Source: Nelumbo lutea
Lineage: Eukaryota; Streptophyta; Magnoliopsida; Proteales; Nelumbonaceae
Reading direction: 5' to 3'
NCBI GenBank assembly: GCA_022828595.1
Contig: JAKGHH010000001.1
Location: 125,562,999 to 125,626,998 of the forward strand
DNA: 64,000 bases
This document shows positions 44,596 to 56,413 of the stretch, in pieces. A program made the position numbers and the translations under genes. Position 1 is the stretch's first letter. Each line of letters begins with the position of its first letter. The notes beneath the pieces were generated by a model that was given only the letters and a program-made list of their open reading frames with translations, ran no database searches and was not told where the DNA came from.

Positions 44596-45336
44596 TCAAA
44601 GACCCAGTATATAGGAGGCTTCTCCAAGATCTTTCATGGAGAATTGCTGCGAAAGCCACACTTTCATCGTAGTCAATATTCCTACATCATTCCCAATGAC
44701 TAGAATGTCGTCTACACACAGAACCAGAAAAGTAATCTTATCACCACTGTATTTCCTATAAACACAGGGCTGATCTGGGTTCTGCTCAAAGTCAAATTTT
44801 TTTACGGTAGAGTCAAACCAGATGTTCCAATTCCTAGAAGCTTGCTTAAGTCCATATATAGATCTATTTAATTTACATACCATGTGTTCCTGACCTGCAG
44901 GTATGAAACCTTGCGGTTGCTGCATATAGATATTTTCAGTAAGATCTCCATTCAGGAACACAGTTTTGACATCCATTTTCCAAATCTCGTAGTCATGGTA
45001 TGTTGCTACAGTTACCAGGATCCTAATGGATTTAAGCATGGCCACATTCGAAAAGGTTCCCTCATAGTTAATTCTTTATTTCTGAGTATACCCTTTCGCC
45101 ACAAGATGAGCCTTGTAGGTCTCAACCTTACCATCGAGGCCCTTCTTCCTCTTATAGATCCATTTGCAACTAATTGATTTTACCTCAGGGGGCGGATCTA
45201 CTAGAGTCCAGACTCCATTGGTCTCCATTGAGTCCATCTCAACTCTCATGGCATCTACCCACTTCAAGGAATCTATGTCCAACATAGCTTCCATATAAGT
45301 CACGGGATCCTCCTCACTGGTCGTAGCTTCCACCAA
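44596..45336 (-). pseudogene. copia B: reverse transcriptase
   Basis: WVDAMRVEMDSMETNGVWTL, CKWIYKRKKGLDGKVETYKA, a TAA at 45076-45078 after AKGYTQK, then IWKMDVKTVFLNGDLTENIY, KLNRSIYGLKQASRNWNIWF and LCVDDILVIGNDVGILTTMK. The catalytic box reads CVDD instead of the usual YVDD. A stop after SYILGL (44596). Confidence 0.88.
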
Positions 45337-45608
45337 GTATCTATCTTGGTCATAGCCAAAACGATCTGGAAGCCTCGAAACCTGGGTAGATCTCTAGGTT
45401 GGTCATTACCTGGAACTTGTGGGACACCTCCCACTACCCCTGAGCTCTCCTCATCAAGAACAACTTCCTAACGGTGAATGTTCAGGATGTAATCATCTTC
45501 CAAGAAATTGGCATTTCGACTATAGAAGACCTTCTGTTCTCCTGGGTCATAGAATAGGTAACCCACAAAGCCTTTGGGGTAGCCTACAAATAGGCAACGA
45601 CTGGTCTT

Positions 45609-46677
45609 TTATTCCAATTTGACCGCATTCGTTCTTTTAACATGTCCTGAACAACCCCAAATCTTCAAGTGTCTCACACTTGGTTTCTTTTCGGTCCAAA
45701 GCTCATAGGGAGCCTTCGGAACTGATTTGGTTGGAACCCGGTTTAGCACGTATATCGCAGTCTCCAATGCAAAACCCCAAAAGGATGTGGGTAACTCTGA
45801 GTGCACGAGAAGTGACCGGACCATATCTAATAAAGTCCGGTTGCTCCTTTCTGAAACACCGTTTAGTTGTAGTGTAGCACGAGGAGCTAGCTGTGATACT
45901 ATCCCATTGACCTTCAAGCAGTCCCTAAATTCATTAGAGAGATACTCGCCACCACGATCTGATTGAAGGGTCTTAATTTCTCTCCGTGACTGTTTCTTGA
46001 CCTCTTGTCTGAACTCCTTGAACTTTTCAAAGGATTCAGACTTGTGTCATTAGGTACACGTAATCATACCGAGAGTAATCATTGGTAAATGTTATAAAGT
46101 AAATGTGCTGGTTACTTGTCCTAACACTCATGGGACCACATACATTAGTATGTATAAGGTCAAGCATGCCTGTACATCTTTCAGGCTTACCGTTAAATGG
46201 CCATTTCGTCATCTTACCCTGAAGGCAAGGTTCACAGGTTGGAAGATCTTCTACAGTTAGAAAATCCAAAGGACCATCCTTTACCAACCTTGTGATGCGA
46301 CCTATGTTAATATGGCCAAGTCGGTAATGCCACAGGCACGTGGGATTAACTATATCAGGGGTTTTTTTCTTGGGGATGTCACCCAACGTAGTTTTGGTTA
46401 TGTTATTTTCTAGAGAAGGATGGAGAACATAGAGACCATTCACAAGTTCTCCGTATGCGAGGAATTTGCTATTTCTTTTAATAGTAACCATATTACTAAA
46501 GAAAACAATATATCCTTCCGCACACAATTTTGAAACAGAAATCAAATTTATTCTCAAATTTTGTACATAAAGAGTTACTTCTCCATCACTCAGTCTTATC
46601 TTGAACCCCTGTAGTGAGTTACACGCATGAGTCGAAGCCTCGGAGTCAATACACCAGGAAGCAGAAGTTACCAACAA
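45609..46677 (-). pseudogene. copia B: protease remnant, pre-integrase and integrase
   Basis: SASWCIDSEASTHACNSLQG is the protease site with DSGA changed to DSEA. Pre-integrase: LWHYRLGHINIGRITRLVKD, with CEPCLQGKMTKWPF as the Cys pair. The integrase core has IHTNVCGPMSV, where the first catalytic Asp is Asn, then [14 protein letters not shown] second Asp and [17 protein letters not shown] with the Glu. The frame breaks between 45918 and 46036. It continues to [19 protein letters not shown] and [19 protein letters not shown]. Confidence 0.85.
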
Positions 46678-46685
46678 TTTGGTTT

Positions 46686-47553
46686 CTATGACATAGGATT
46701 CGAAATTACCTTGTCTCTTGGATTCCAGGTACTGAGGACAGTTCCTCTTCTAGTGGCTAGCCTGTCTGCAGAAGTGACAAGCATCCGATGCTTTGTCTTT
46801 CCTCTGCTTCTTAGACTTAGTAGCTTTCTTTTGAGTCTTTCTCTTTGCCTTCCTCTTCTTCTTGCCCAATTTGCTGGCTTTGACAAGCATAGCAATGGGC
46901 TCATCCTTCTTAATAAGTTCCTCAGCCCTCTGCAACATATTGCTGAGTTCCTAGATATTAACATTTAGCTTGTTCATGTTGTAGTTCATGATGAACTGAT
47001 TAAAGGAAGGAGGCAAAGAATTTAGGATGGCATCTACCTTCGGGACATGGTCAAGCCCGGATCCAAGAGTCTCAAGTTCAATAATATAACCCATCATCCG
47101 AAGACAATGGTCATGAACCTATTGGTTCTTTGACATCTGCACGGTCATGAACTGTTTCAAGACCTTCTGACATGTAGAACGATTCTACTCCTCATACATC
47201 ATCCTCAGACTATCCAAGATATCCTTGGACAATTTGATCTGATCAAACTGTCGCTGTTTCGGATTGTCCAGGGAGGCAATGATGTAGCAGTGGGCTAGGA
47301 AAATTTTCTCTTCCATTCATGGTAGTCCCTCCTACGGGCCCGCAGAAGCCCTTTCACCCGGATGTTCCGGGGCAGGATTCTTAGCTACTTTGTCCAACTT
47401 CTCTGAAGTGAGGACCAACATTAGATTACGGTACCAATCAGCATAGTTTGGGCCCTTAAGTTTGTTGTTGCCCAACAATTTAGCGAATTGATCGTTTGGC
47501 ATTTCTAATAAAGGGCAAAGCAAAATATTAGTCCACAACCTAATTTGATTCAT
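46686..47553 (-). pseudogene. copia B: gag with zinc knuckle
   Basis: MPNDQFAKLLGNNKLKGPNY, ADWYRNLMLVLTSEKLDKVA (gag N-terminus), then, through several stops, SLPPSFNQFIMNYNMNKLNV-like codons, LQRAEELIKKDEPIAMLVKA, a very basic KKKRKAKRKTQKKATKSKKQ stretch and a CHFCRQASH..RNC knuckle (CX2CX4HX4C). The ATG choice (47553 or a later Met) is uncertain. Confidence 0.82.
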
Positions 47554-49252
47554 ATTATCTACATAGATATGACTTTTAATCTATGTTCCATTTCCATTTA
47601 TTCATCTCTGAGATTTCCCTCCTATCTCAGTGATGGAGACTACGAATTATGTCTCTAGGAATGTGAAAAATCACATAGGGTGCATGGAGCCAACTGTTTC
47701 ACCTGCATAACCCCACCACCTTTCTGTGAAGGATCATATCCACTCATCGTATGAGCTTTCCCTTTGGCCTCTGTCAGACAAGGGTCATTGCCATTTTAGG
47801 TTAAACCTTTTTGTCCAGTAAGTGCTCACCCATCATATTCATGAACGCCAAGGTACTGTGAGAGAGTCTTCCATTTTAGGATAGTCCCCTCCCACATCGG
47901 TCTATGATGCCCCTATCATCTTATGAAACATTCCAACAGATCAAGAAGCAAATGGATAACCCAATTTTATAGTGTGTTTCCTCATTACTGAACGACCCAT
48001 CTTCATGCTAATGATGGAAGGCCTTTAAAGAGTTCATCATATGAATCTCCCTATCACATGCACCCATATTTCAGGAGGGAATAAAAATTATTACGCCCTA
48101 GTTTAATTTAGGTCAAACCAAAGTGGCTCTCACTGACTTTCATAAAGCCAGATTTTGGTGGGCCTTAAACGGCTAGGGTTCCACACGGTTCCTTTTTAGG
48201 GGAGCTGTGGGGCCCACCATGAAAGGAGATCATCCAATGATCTTTAGAGATACCATGGCAATGATGTGCGTTAAGCCATGGTGTGCGCAAGAGTCACTAT
48301 CGTATCAGCATGGGCCAAGTTCTTATGGCCCATGAACATTGCACATCACACATCCATACATCATATGCAGGGATAAATTGATCCAATCAATTAATATCTG
48401 TAAAACCCATTATTAAAGCCCATAATGATCCATAATATTATTTAGGTATATGGGCTGAATAACAGTGAGAAGTTCGGCCCATATTGCTTTTATGTAGTTA
48501 ATGGGTTGAAGCAGTTTTAACACAATAAAACTGGGTTATATAGGTGTGGGCCGAATTAGGTCTTGCAATTAAATATCAACTCCTGGACCCAAGATTGAAA
48601 AATTAGGGCTGAGAACATCCCCCATCGAACCACAGATTCGGTCCAACTAGTTTGGTCCAATCTGGTTTGAATGGATGTAGGGTTTGATTTTTAATTCAAG
48701 ATTTTAATTCAAGAATTGATCTAAAATTAAATTACTGATAAAAGACATTCAAGAATCAGTACTAGGGCTGTTCACAAATCTGCTACCTACAAAACAAATG
48801 TTAGATTACAGTTTGCAGTTTCTCAAACTGTAAATCACAGATAGCGAAACCCTAATCAGCGAAATCTCCTCCTGCGTGATAAACTTCGAACTTGATTGAA
48901 ATAAAATAGAAAAACCCTAATTTTCTATTAATATTATATCAAATCAAATTCCTATACATTCAGTCTAGAAAATAAAAATTATTACAGACCAGAATGTAAA
49001 AGAACTGCAAATTGCAATTTTCCTGCGCCAATCAAGATTGTGATCTCCACCGTACGAACAACCCATAAATCAAGATAAATATAAAGAATAATTCTAAATA
49101 TATATTAGATTTAAAAAGATTTAATTTCAAATAAATCGCCCTTAATCAGGGAACCAATTTCCTAGAAAATCTATTATCTGCACAAATCGGGTAGAACGCC
49201 TTCTGCCCATTTGCACAGTTTCAGATCTGATCAATTTTGGTTCAAGATTTGA
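47554..49252 (-). other. 5' leader of copia B
   Basis: A 1.7-kb non-coding region between PBS and gag, unusually long. The part next to the PBS (48992-49252) is duplicated at 57152-57412. No ORF of interest. Confidence 0.6.
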
Positions 49253-49270
49253 ACCAGGACTCTAATACCA
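49253..49270 (-). other. copia B primer binding site
   Basis: Minus strand TGGTATTAGAGTCCTGGT, one mismatch to the usual TGGTATCAGAG initiator-tRNA-Met complement. It marks the end of the 5' LTR. Confidence 0.8.
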
Positions 49271-51168
49271 CTCAAGGGAGGAGAGATCCATCATATGGAT
49301 AGCCGAACCCTGCAGGTAGGTTGAGCGAAATTTAAAAAATTTCTCTCTCTCCCATATGGGAATCACATTCTCTATTTTAGAAAATTGCATTTTCAAGGAT
49401 CAAGGAAAAGGTAGGAGAGGGATATACCTGATACGGAGTAACAGTAACTCCCAATGAAGGTGTTCATGCCCAAGGAAAACACCAAAGACTGCTCCCACTG
49501 AAGATGACACAGCGTAGGGTGGAGCAGAATCAATAGGTGGTTCTTCAGCGAGAACTGAACTCTTTAGGAAGAATTCGATGGAGGGTGAGTGAGCACAACT
49601 TCAGCTCAGTTTTTCACCAAAAACTGATATCAAGAATGTTTCTTGATTGCTCCTACAGGTGGAGATCGAACTGGCAATGGCGGCAGCAACAGGAGAAGGC
49701 AAGAGCAGAAAATGGCACCAGTCCAACTACAGTTGTCTTTTCTCTTGTATCAGTAATCTGATTGGGTCAACTGGGGTTCACCCTTCTCCTCTATTTATAG
49801 CCTTAAAGAGATGTTCTCCTAATCCCATTAGGAGTTTCTTAATCCAATTCTTGTATTTGGATCTGGACTCTCTTAAAGAGATAAGGACAATCCCTTATCT
49901 TATCTACAGATAAAGATCAGCCCTCCTAATCTAAGTAGGAGTTTCCTGATACAAATTTCTATTTGGATCTAGACTCTCTGAGTGGATAGGGATAACTCCC
50001 TATCCTATCTATTGATCTAAATCCCAGAACCACCCCTCTTTAATTATTCATATTAAACAAGTTCGAATTGGGCTTTAGGGCCATTAAGTCCATGTGCTCA
50101 CTTAATCTCCAAACTGCTGCCCAGTTGGGTATCCTTATATGACGTGGGACCCAAACATTGATCTACACATCAGCCACATGGGTGCAGCCTAGCCTATTTT
50201 ACAAGGCCTGGCCAAATTCACTGTAGGAGACAGTGAACCCCTGAGTTCATCACCATGTGCACTTAATGGGCCCAACATTTACAGTAAATGGTCCTTGGGT
50301 CAAGCAACCTTATAAAAACCCAAGGATTGTGGGCAGATGCAAGATTAGCCTATCAGGTATTACCCTCAATGGTATTAGACTTAACCTCTCAGCCCATAAT
50401 GATCAAACACTACTCGACAAGAGAGGACCTCTCCCTCGAATGCAAGGAATAGTGCTGCACTATCTATTCACATGGATTCCGGGAATTAAAACCTTTTGCA
50501 AACATTTTGAAACCATAATATATATGTATATCTCTATATAAATAAATTTTGCAAAACAAAATCCAACGATTGAACTCAACTACCAACAGTTTTCATTTCC
50601 ATCAGAGAGAGTGCATCCCCGATCATTCACTTTGTCCAACAAAGGGGTTGATTCTGTCACTATGATCACCCACTCAGATGAATTCTCAGACTGTCCCAAC
50701 ATACCCAGGTTTTGACCCCCTCTAAGGATATCACTAATTGGTGCATCAAAGATAACCCAATCTCACACCTAGTGCAATATCATAATCGAGTCTAAAGGTC
50801 AGGTGTAACATTCTAGTTTTGTCCATCTATCTCCAAGGTCTAGGGCAATACTGGAATTTTGATCCAGTTCAGGGTTTCAAGAAAACCCACACTACATGTA
50901 ACTCAGGTCTCACCCTGACAGTTAAGACAAGCTACCCCAACCAACTTTGCAACACATCAGTGTCAACTTTGGCAGGATAAATCTCCCCAGATCTATCAAA
51001 TGGCTATGAAGATTCTAAACTAACACGAGTCTCATATGTGTCCAGTTTAAAAGTATTACACAGAAACACACCACAATAACATGAATCAAATATATACTTT
51101 ATTCATTTACATTAAATGTCATAAGGTACGTCATTCTGATTGGAGCTAAGGGCATACACTATCTAACA
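49271..51168 (-). repeat. 5' LTR of copia B (~1.9 kb)
   Basis: Starts TGTTAGATAGTG at 51168. The 3' end is within a few bases of the PBS and does not show an obvious CA (CCCTTGAG). TATAAATAG box at 49799-49791. The full copy at 57431-59303 and the partial one at 43435-43752 align to it. The right flank is gypsy D sequence, so B inserted in D. Confidence 0.85.
49791..49799 (-). promoter_or_regulatory. TATA box of copia B LTR
   Basis: Minus strand TATAAATAG in GGCTATAAATAGAGGAG, conserved in the duplicate at 57990-57982. The transcription start is expected about 30 bases downstream. Confidence 0.6.
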
Positions 51169-51399
51169 CTCTTGCCATCTCCAAAACTGGTTCTTCTTAT
51201 TTCTTTGCTTACGTAAGAAAAATGACATTGAAATATGGTATCTTTAAATCTTTTCTTATTGGGCTCTTCAATTAGATAAGCTTATTTTAAAAGTCAATTG
51301 ACTAAAGGAGGCAATATTAATGGGAACATGCTGCCCTATGGTGCCTATTTGATCGTTGGTGGTGAGCACATTGAGTAAGCTTCCTAGTCTAGTGTTGCC

Positions 51400-52130
51400 T
51401 TTCCTGAAGGGGGTGTCAGTTCCCCATGAGATGCATTGGTGGTGTTGATGACCAATGCCAACTACATAGTGAAAAGGATGCTGGTCGACAATGGCTCATC
51501 AACAAACATCCTCTTATATGAAGCTTTGGAGAAGATGAAGTTAGTGTTGGAGTGCCTCCAGCCGGCCAACGTACCACTCCTTTGCTTCTCCGGAATGTTG
51601 TCAGACCAGAGGGAAAAATCACCCTATCTGTCAGAGTAGGGATAGAGCCTCGGTAGGTGAAGAAGATGACTGAGTTGCTAGTTGTAATGATCAGCTTCCC
51701 CTAGAATGCCATCATCAGGAGGCCAACTCTTCATGCGCTCAAGGCATCCATCTCCTCCTACCACCTTGCCTTGAAGTTCCCCACTGAGTACGGCATCAGA
51801 GTCGTTCGGGGAAACCAGCATGCCGCCTGACAATGCTATGTGGTAGTGCTGAAGGGCTACCAGTGAGCCAAGGCCAACCGACCGAGGACCTCGTCTTGGT
51901 TCCCTTGGAGGAGGACGAGCCCGAGAAGATAGTGCGTGTCAGGTCCAACCTTCTTCTCGATACGCTTTCCGATCTGGTAAGTTTCCTCAAAACTAATGCC
52001 AACATCTTTGCTTGGTTTTCTACTAATATGCCCGAAGTTGACCCTTCGGTCATTACTCATAGGTTGAGTGTAAACCCGAGCTCTAGGCTAGTTCGGAAAA
52101 AGAAGAGGAACTTTGCATCGGAACATTAGA
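51400..52130 (+). pseudogene. gypsy D: protease and linker
   Basis: VKRMLVDNGSSTNILLYEAL, the protease site with DNG in place of DSG. A one-base loss before it (ATGAGATGC versus ATGATGATGC in the duplicate at 59567) breaks the frame. A stretch of later codons, VRSNLLLDTLSDLVSFLKTN and FAWFSTNMPEVDPSVITHRL, is the conserved pre-RT segment of Tat-type pol. Confidence 0.82.
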
Positions 52131-52640
52131 AAGCCATCGGAGAAGAAGTTGACAAGCTACTTGACGTCAACTTCTTTCGAGAGGTACACTACCCTACCTG
52201 GTTGTCTAATGTGGTTAGGGTGAAGATGCTAATGGGAAATGGCGGATTTGTATTGACTTCTCAATCCCAGCAAGTGTTCTTTTGGGTCACCTCAAACAAG
52301 TTCTTAGGCTTCGCCGTCACGCAACAGGGTATTAAGGCCAACCCAGAGAAGATTCAGGCTATCCTAGACATGGCACCACCTTGACCGATTAAAGAAACTT
52401 AGAGACTTATCGACCGAGTAGCTGCCCTCAGTCGTTTCATGTCAAAGACTAAAATCGCTGCTTACCCTTCTCCTGAAACATAAAGAAACTGAAGGACTCC
52501 AGTGGACTGAAGATTGCTAGCGTGCCTTTGATGAGTTGAAGTCCTACCTCGCCTCGCCCCCTCTACTCACACGACTGCTTCCAGGAGACATATTGTATCT
52601 ATACCTCTTGGCTGGGTACAAGTAGTCAGTTCTGTTTTGG
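52131..52640 (+). pseudogene. gypsy D: reverse transcriptase with the palm deleted
   Basis: YPTWLSNVVRVKMLMGNGGF matches the first RT motif, but the frame then jumps to QQVFFWVTSNKFLGFAVTQQ, which is the thumb region. All of the YVDD-bearing palm is gone. NPEKIQAILDMAPP follows, then stops. An internal deletion of roughly 400 bases compared with the gypsy RT at 631-1100 is inferred. Confidence 0.82.
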
Positions 52641-53440
52641 TGAAATAAAAAGATGGAGTATAGAGGCCCATTTACTGTGTCAGCAAGGTCCTCTGCGACG
52701 CTGAGACCTACTACCCCAAGGTGGAGAAGTTAGCCTTCGCCCTAGTGGTCTCGGCCAGAAAACTCAAACCCTACTTCCAAGCCCACAATATCACTGTATT
52801 GACCAACCAACCCCTCAAGTCCATCCTCTCCAAACCTGAGACCTTGGGATAGTTAACCAAGTAGACCATTGAGTTGTTTGAGTTTTACCTACGATACCAG
52901 TCGAGGCCTACAATCAAAGTATAGGCCCTGGCGGGTTTCTTGGTGGAGTGAACCTTTAGCAGACCTCTCGACCAGGCTCCCATAGATGAAGATGGACCTC
53001 AGTCGACCTAGAAATTGTATGTTGATGGATCTTCCAATGCTAAGGAAAGTGGAGTAGGCCTCATACTCCTCGCCTCAGACGAAAATGAGGTGGAATATGC
53101 ATTGAGATTTGACTTCTAGGCCTCCAATAATGAAGCCGAGTATGAGGCCCTACTCGTCGGTTTGCAACTTCCCAAAGACCTTGATACCCAATACATTTAA
53201 GTCTTTAGTGATCTCAACTAGTGGTAAACCAAGTAAATGGCGAGTACGAAGCCGAAGAACCCAACATTGCTAAGTACTTAGCTAAGGTGCAAGATCTTGC
53301 CCACCACTTTCAGCGCTTTTCCATTCTGCAAGTCTCACGGGTTGAGAACATGAGGGCCGATGCCTTATTCAAATTGGCAAGCACATCGGGTCCAGCCCTC
53401 AGCCGCACCATCCGTGTTGAGAAGCTAGTGTGACCCAACA
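52641..53440 (+). pseudogene. gypsy D: RNase H
   Basis: Codons read YYPKVEKLAFALVVSARKLK, TNQPLKSILSKPE-like, then KLYVDGSSNAKESGVGLILL-type RNase H active region (52995-53060), NNEAEYEALLVGL, and the final YLAKVQDLAHHFQRFSILQV, ENMRADALFKLASTSG. Stops interrupt it at several points. Confidence 0.8.
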
Positions 53441-54703
53441 TTGAAGAAACCCATGTGCTACCCATACAAGTCGACCCCTATTGGATGGATCCCATCACCG
53501 CCTACCTACTACATGAGCAACTGCCTGCTGATAGTAAGATAGACAAGTTCGACAATAGGCAGCCCATTACACTTTGATTGAAAGGAAGTTATGTAGAAGA
53601 TCTTTCACCTTACCTTACCTCCGATGCCTTCAATAGGAGGAGGGTGAGTATGTGCTCTGAGAGATTCATAAAGGCATCTATGGTAACCACCTCAGAGGTA
53701 GAGCCTTGTTCCAAAAGGCACTAAGGCAAGGGTATTTTTGGCCAACCATACAGAAGGATGCAACCAACCTAGTACAGAGGTGTGACCGATGCCAGAAGCA
53801 CTCCAACATCTCCCAATAGCCAGCTACAACACTCTCATCCCTCAATAGTTCATGGCCCTTCGCCTAATGGGGAATGGATCTCCTCGGCCCCTTCTCTTAA
53901 GCCACTAGAAACAGGAAATACCTCGTCATCGCCATTAACTACTTCACCAAGTGGGTCGAAGCCAAGCCCTTGGCTACCATCATGGCTAAGATGATTCTGA
54001 ACTTCTTTTGAAAGAACATCATTTGCTACTTCAGCATCCCCCACATGCTCGTCACCAACAATGTAAAGCAATTTGACGACACCAGGTTCAGAGATTGGTG
54101 TGCCAGCCTTGGCATCAAGTAGTAGTACACCTCGGTAGGCTATCCTCAAACCAACGACCAAGCTGAGGTCACCAACAGGACAATTTTTGATGAGCTGAAG
54201 ACTAGACTTGATAGAGTCAAAGGCCTCTAGGCCAATGAGCTATACAACGTCCTATGGGCCTACTGGCGACACATCGAACCGCCACGGACGAGACCTCGTT
54301 CAACTTAACTTATGGCACTAGGGCTGTCATTCCAGTAAATATCGGCCAACCGACACTTTGAATTGAGGTTTACACTGAAGCTGAGAATGATGAAGAATTG
54401 AGAGTCAACCTGGATCTGTTGGAAGGCGTTTAAGAGCAGGCTCAACTTAGGGTTGCGGCTTATCAGTAGAGGGTAACCCGCTACTATAACTCTCGGGTGA
54501 AGGAAAGACATTACAAAGAAGGAGACCTCATCTTCACAAAAGTCATGGTACCCAAGCCCGGTGTTGGAAAGCTTGGCTCCAATTGGGAGGGTCCCTATAG
54601 AATCAAACAGGTTGTCGACCCCAACACCTTTCAACTCAACTAATTGAATGGAAGACTGGTTCCTTAGACTTGGAACTCTGAAAATCTTTGGATATATTAT
54701 CAA
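53441..54703 (+). pseudogene. gypsy D: integrase
   Basis: CDRCQKHSN (zinc-binding Cys pair) near 53790, then WGMDLLGPFS (first Asp), AINYFTKWVEAKPLATIMAK, VTNNVKQFDDTRFRDWCASL (second Asp), YPQTNDQAEVTNRTIFDELK (Glu). C-terminal part RVTRYYNSRVKERHYKEGDL, IFTKVMVPKPGVGKLGSNWE, GPYRIKQVVDPNTFQLN. Many TAG/TGA stops. Ends with TAA near 54703. Confidence 0.85.
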
Positions 54704-55635
54704 TGAATTGTAATTTATGAAGGATCAAGTGTTCTAATTGTGCATAATCGATAGGACCCCTCAGTCATGCAACTAGCCGAAGCAAATTGCCTTCTCCAAG
54801 GCAACACACTTGGACTAGATGACGGCCAAGGCACACGGTTCCTAGTGAGCCATAAGCCTACTTGACCTTCTCGCTAAGGCAAAGAATGGTGGGGACCTCG
54901 GCTATGGCATCGGCCAAAGAATTTGGCTCAACTTGAACAAACACACTAAACTTGGCTAACTACTTCGCTAAAATAGGAAGAACCCACGACCTCAGCCAGA
55001 AACATCCCCACGGCCTTGGCCACCCATAGGCTCACACCCCAAAACCCCTAAGGAAAGCTAAGCCAAGCCAGCTAAGGCATGCTCCTCGCCTCGACCCCTC
55101 GATGGCACAACACAGCCTCATCTTAGCTACCTTGATAGGGATGGAGAACAGGCTAAAAAAGTTAAGGCATTTGCCTCTCTTTCCTTCCCGCTAAGGGACC
55201 CCAAGACTTCAGTGGAATTGTTCAGTCTCATTCTAACAATTTTTCGTGGGGGTGGAAAACAAGCCAGGAGAGCTAAGGCATTCGCCTCCCTTTCCTTCCT
55301 ATTAAGGAAAGGGGCCCTGAGCCCTCGGCAGCATAGCTTGGCCTCGGTTGGACTCCATTAACTTGGTTTCCTAAGCAAACGTCTAAGTGATAAGCCAATT
55401 CTATTGCTTCTTTCGCTACTTGTGACCTCTCAGAAGGGGGCATCAACCCTTAAGCACAAAAAAAATGAAAACACACACACACACACAAGAAGGCACAAGA
55501 TATGCGAAAAAGTATTTTCATTGATCAACTATATGAGTTTTACAAAAATTGGCCTCGGATGGGTGAGGCTGAACCCCTTATAAAAAACTATGAAAAAAAA
55601 AAACAAGAAAAACAAAAAGGAGAAGAAAGTGCAAC
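54704..55635. other. 3' non-coding region of gypsy D
   Basis: It includes two near copies of a ~60-bp segment (AAGGCATTTGCCTCTCTTTC and AAGGCATTCGCCTCCCTTTC, 55165 and 55280) and an (AC)n tract at 55474-55488. No LTR boundary recognised. Confidence 0.5.
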
Positions 55636-56413
55636 TCAAGCATTTTCCTCGGTGGTCTCAACAAGCATAGGGACCTCGGCAAGCACAGGAGCTTCAGGCT
55701 TCGGCTCGGGGAAGAGCCCTATCTTGTCAATCGGTAAGTCAGGCATCAATGTTAACACTTGGGCCTTCGTATTGCCAATGCCCACCAGATATGACACAGC
55801 CTCGTAGTCAATTTGAGCCTTGTCATAGTCGGTCGTTGTCTTCCAAATCTCCACGGCCTCCTCTGCCTGCTTCTTCATAGCCTTGAGTTGGACCCTCCTC
55901 ACCTTAGACGCCTTTAGAGTCTCATCGGCTAGCTTCAATGAGTTCTTTAGCTTTGTTGTAAGGACCTTCTCGGCTATGAGCTCGGCCTCAAGGACCTTCC
56001 TCAAGTCCCTCTCTTCGCACATGGACGAGACAATCGACTCTTGGCTAGTTTTTTCCTCGACAGCCCGAAGCTCAAGTTGCTCCCTCTTCTCCTTGGGTCT
56101 TCAGTTGTGTAAGAAGAAACTCCATCTTGTCACATAGGCCGACAACATGTTGAGATGATTGCAACAGAAACGCCTTTGTCAGCAACATAAAACTAAAGAA
56201 GTAAAATTCTACCAAAAGGACAAGGCAAAGGAAAAGCAACACACCTCGACTAGATGATCCATCACAACATCTTGGGCCTCTTGCAAGCCCATATTTTTCA
56301 TGGTGAGACGATCCCTCTGAGAGATCATCTTGTTGACCAAAGCTTGTCCGACCCCGCTCTTGCTCATGGAGTCTCCATCCCTCACGCTCCATTGGGGCTA
56401 GAATGTACGCCAC
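55636..56413 (-). pseudogene. antisense coiled-coil ORF in the 3' region of gypsy D
   Basis: Minus-strand frames 56413-56072 and 56022-55636. The first gives NMGLQEAQDVVMDHLVE-like codons, a likely donor GTGTGT, and after an acceptor ...CTGACAAAG the stretch FLLQSSQHVVGLCDKMEFLL. The second gives long Glu/Lys heptads (LRKVLEAELIAEKVLTTKLK, VRRVQLKAMKKQAEEAVEIW) and a Pro/Glu-rich tail. A one- or two-base shift joins them near 56100. Tat-type elements such as Grande are known to carry an antisense gene between integrase and the 3' LTR; this fits, but no function is known to me. Confidence 0.6.

Larger units (their letters stand above)
43805..47553 (-). mobile_element. Ty1/copia retrotransposon B, coding region
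   Basis: Gag, zinc knuckle, protease region, integrase, RT and RNase H in copia order on the minus strand, between 3' LTR 43435-43752 and 5' LTR 49271-51168, so the element spans 43435-51168. Many stops and frameshifts. Details are in the part entries. Confidence 0.9.
48992..51734. repeat. 2.7-kb duplicated junction, copy 1
   Basis: Contains copia B leader end, PBS, complete LTR and 566 bp of gypsy D up to its protease. The same composite occurs at 57152-59871 in the same orientation. Left edge GAATGTAAAAGAA, right edge CCAACTCTTCAT. Confidence 0.88.
51169..54703 (+). mobile_element. Ty3/gypsy element D (Tat-like), pol remnant
   Basis: Plus strand: protease, remnant RT, RNase H, integrase, with gag and 5' LTR replaced by the copia B insertion or junction. 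Dense nonsense codons. The integrase comes after RNase H, as in gypsy. Codon-level similarity to the element at 1-5041 (PHDDALV, LVDxGSS) supports the same lineage. The 3' region with an antisense ORF follows to 57151. Confidence 0.85.

Noticed and set aside
53850..54161. 103-codon minus-strand frame
   Set aside because: Antisense to the gypsy D integrase, no homology features of its own.
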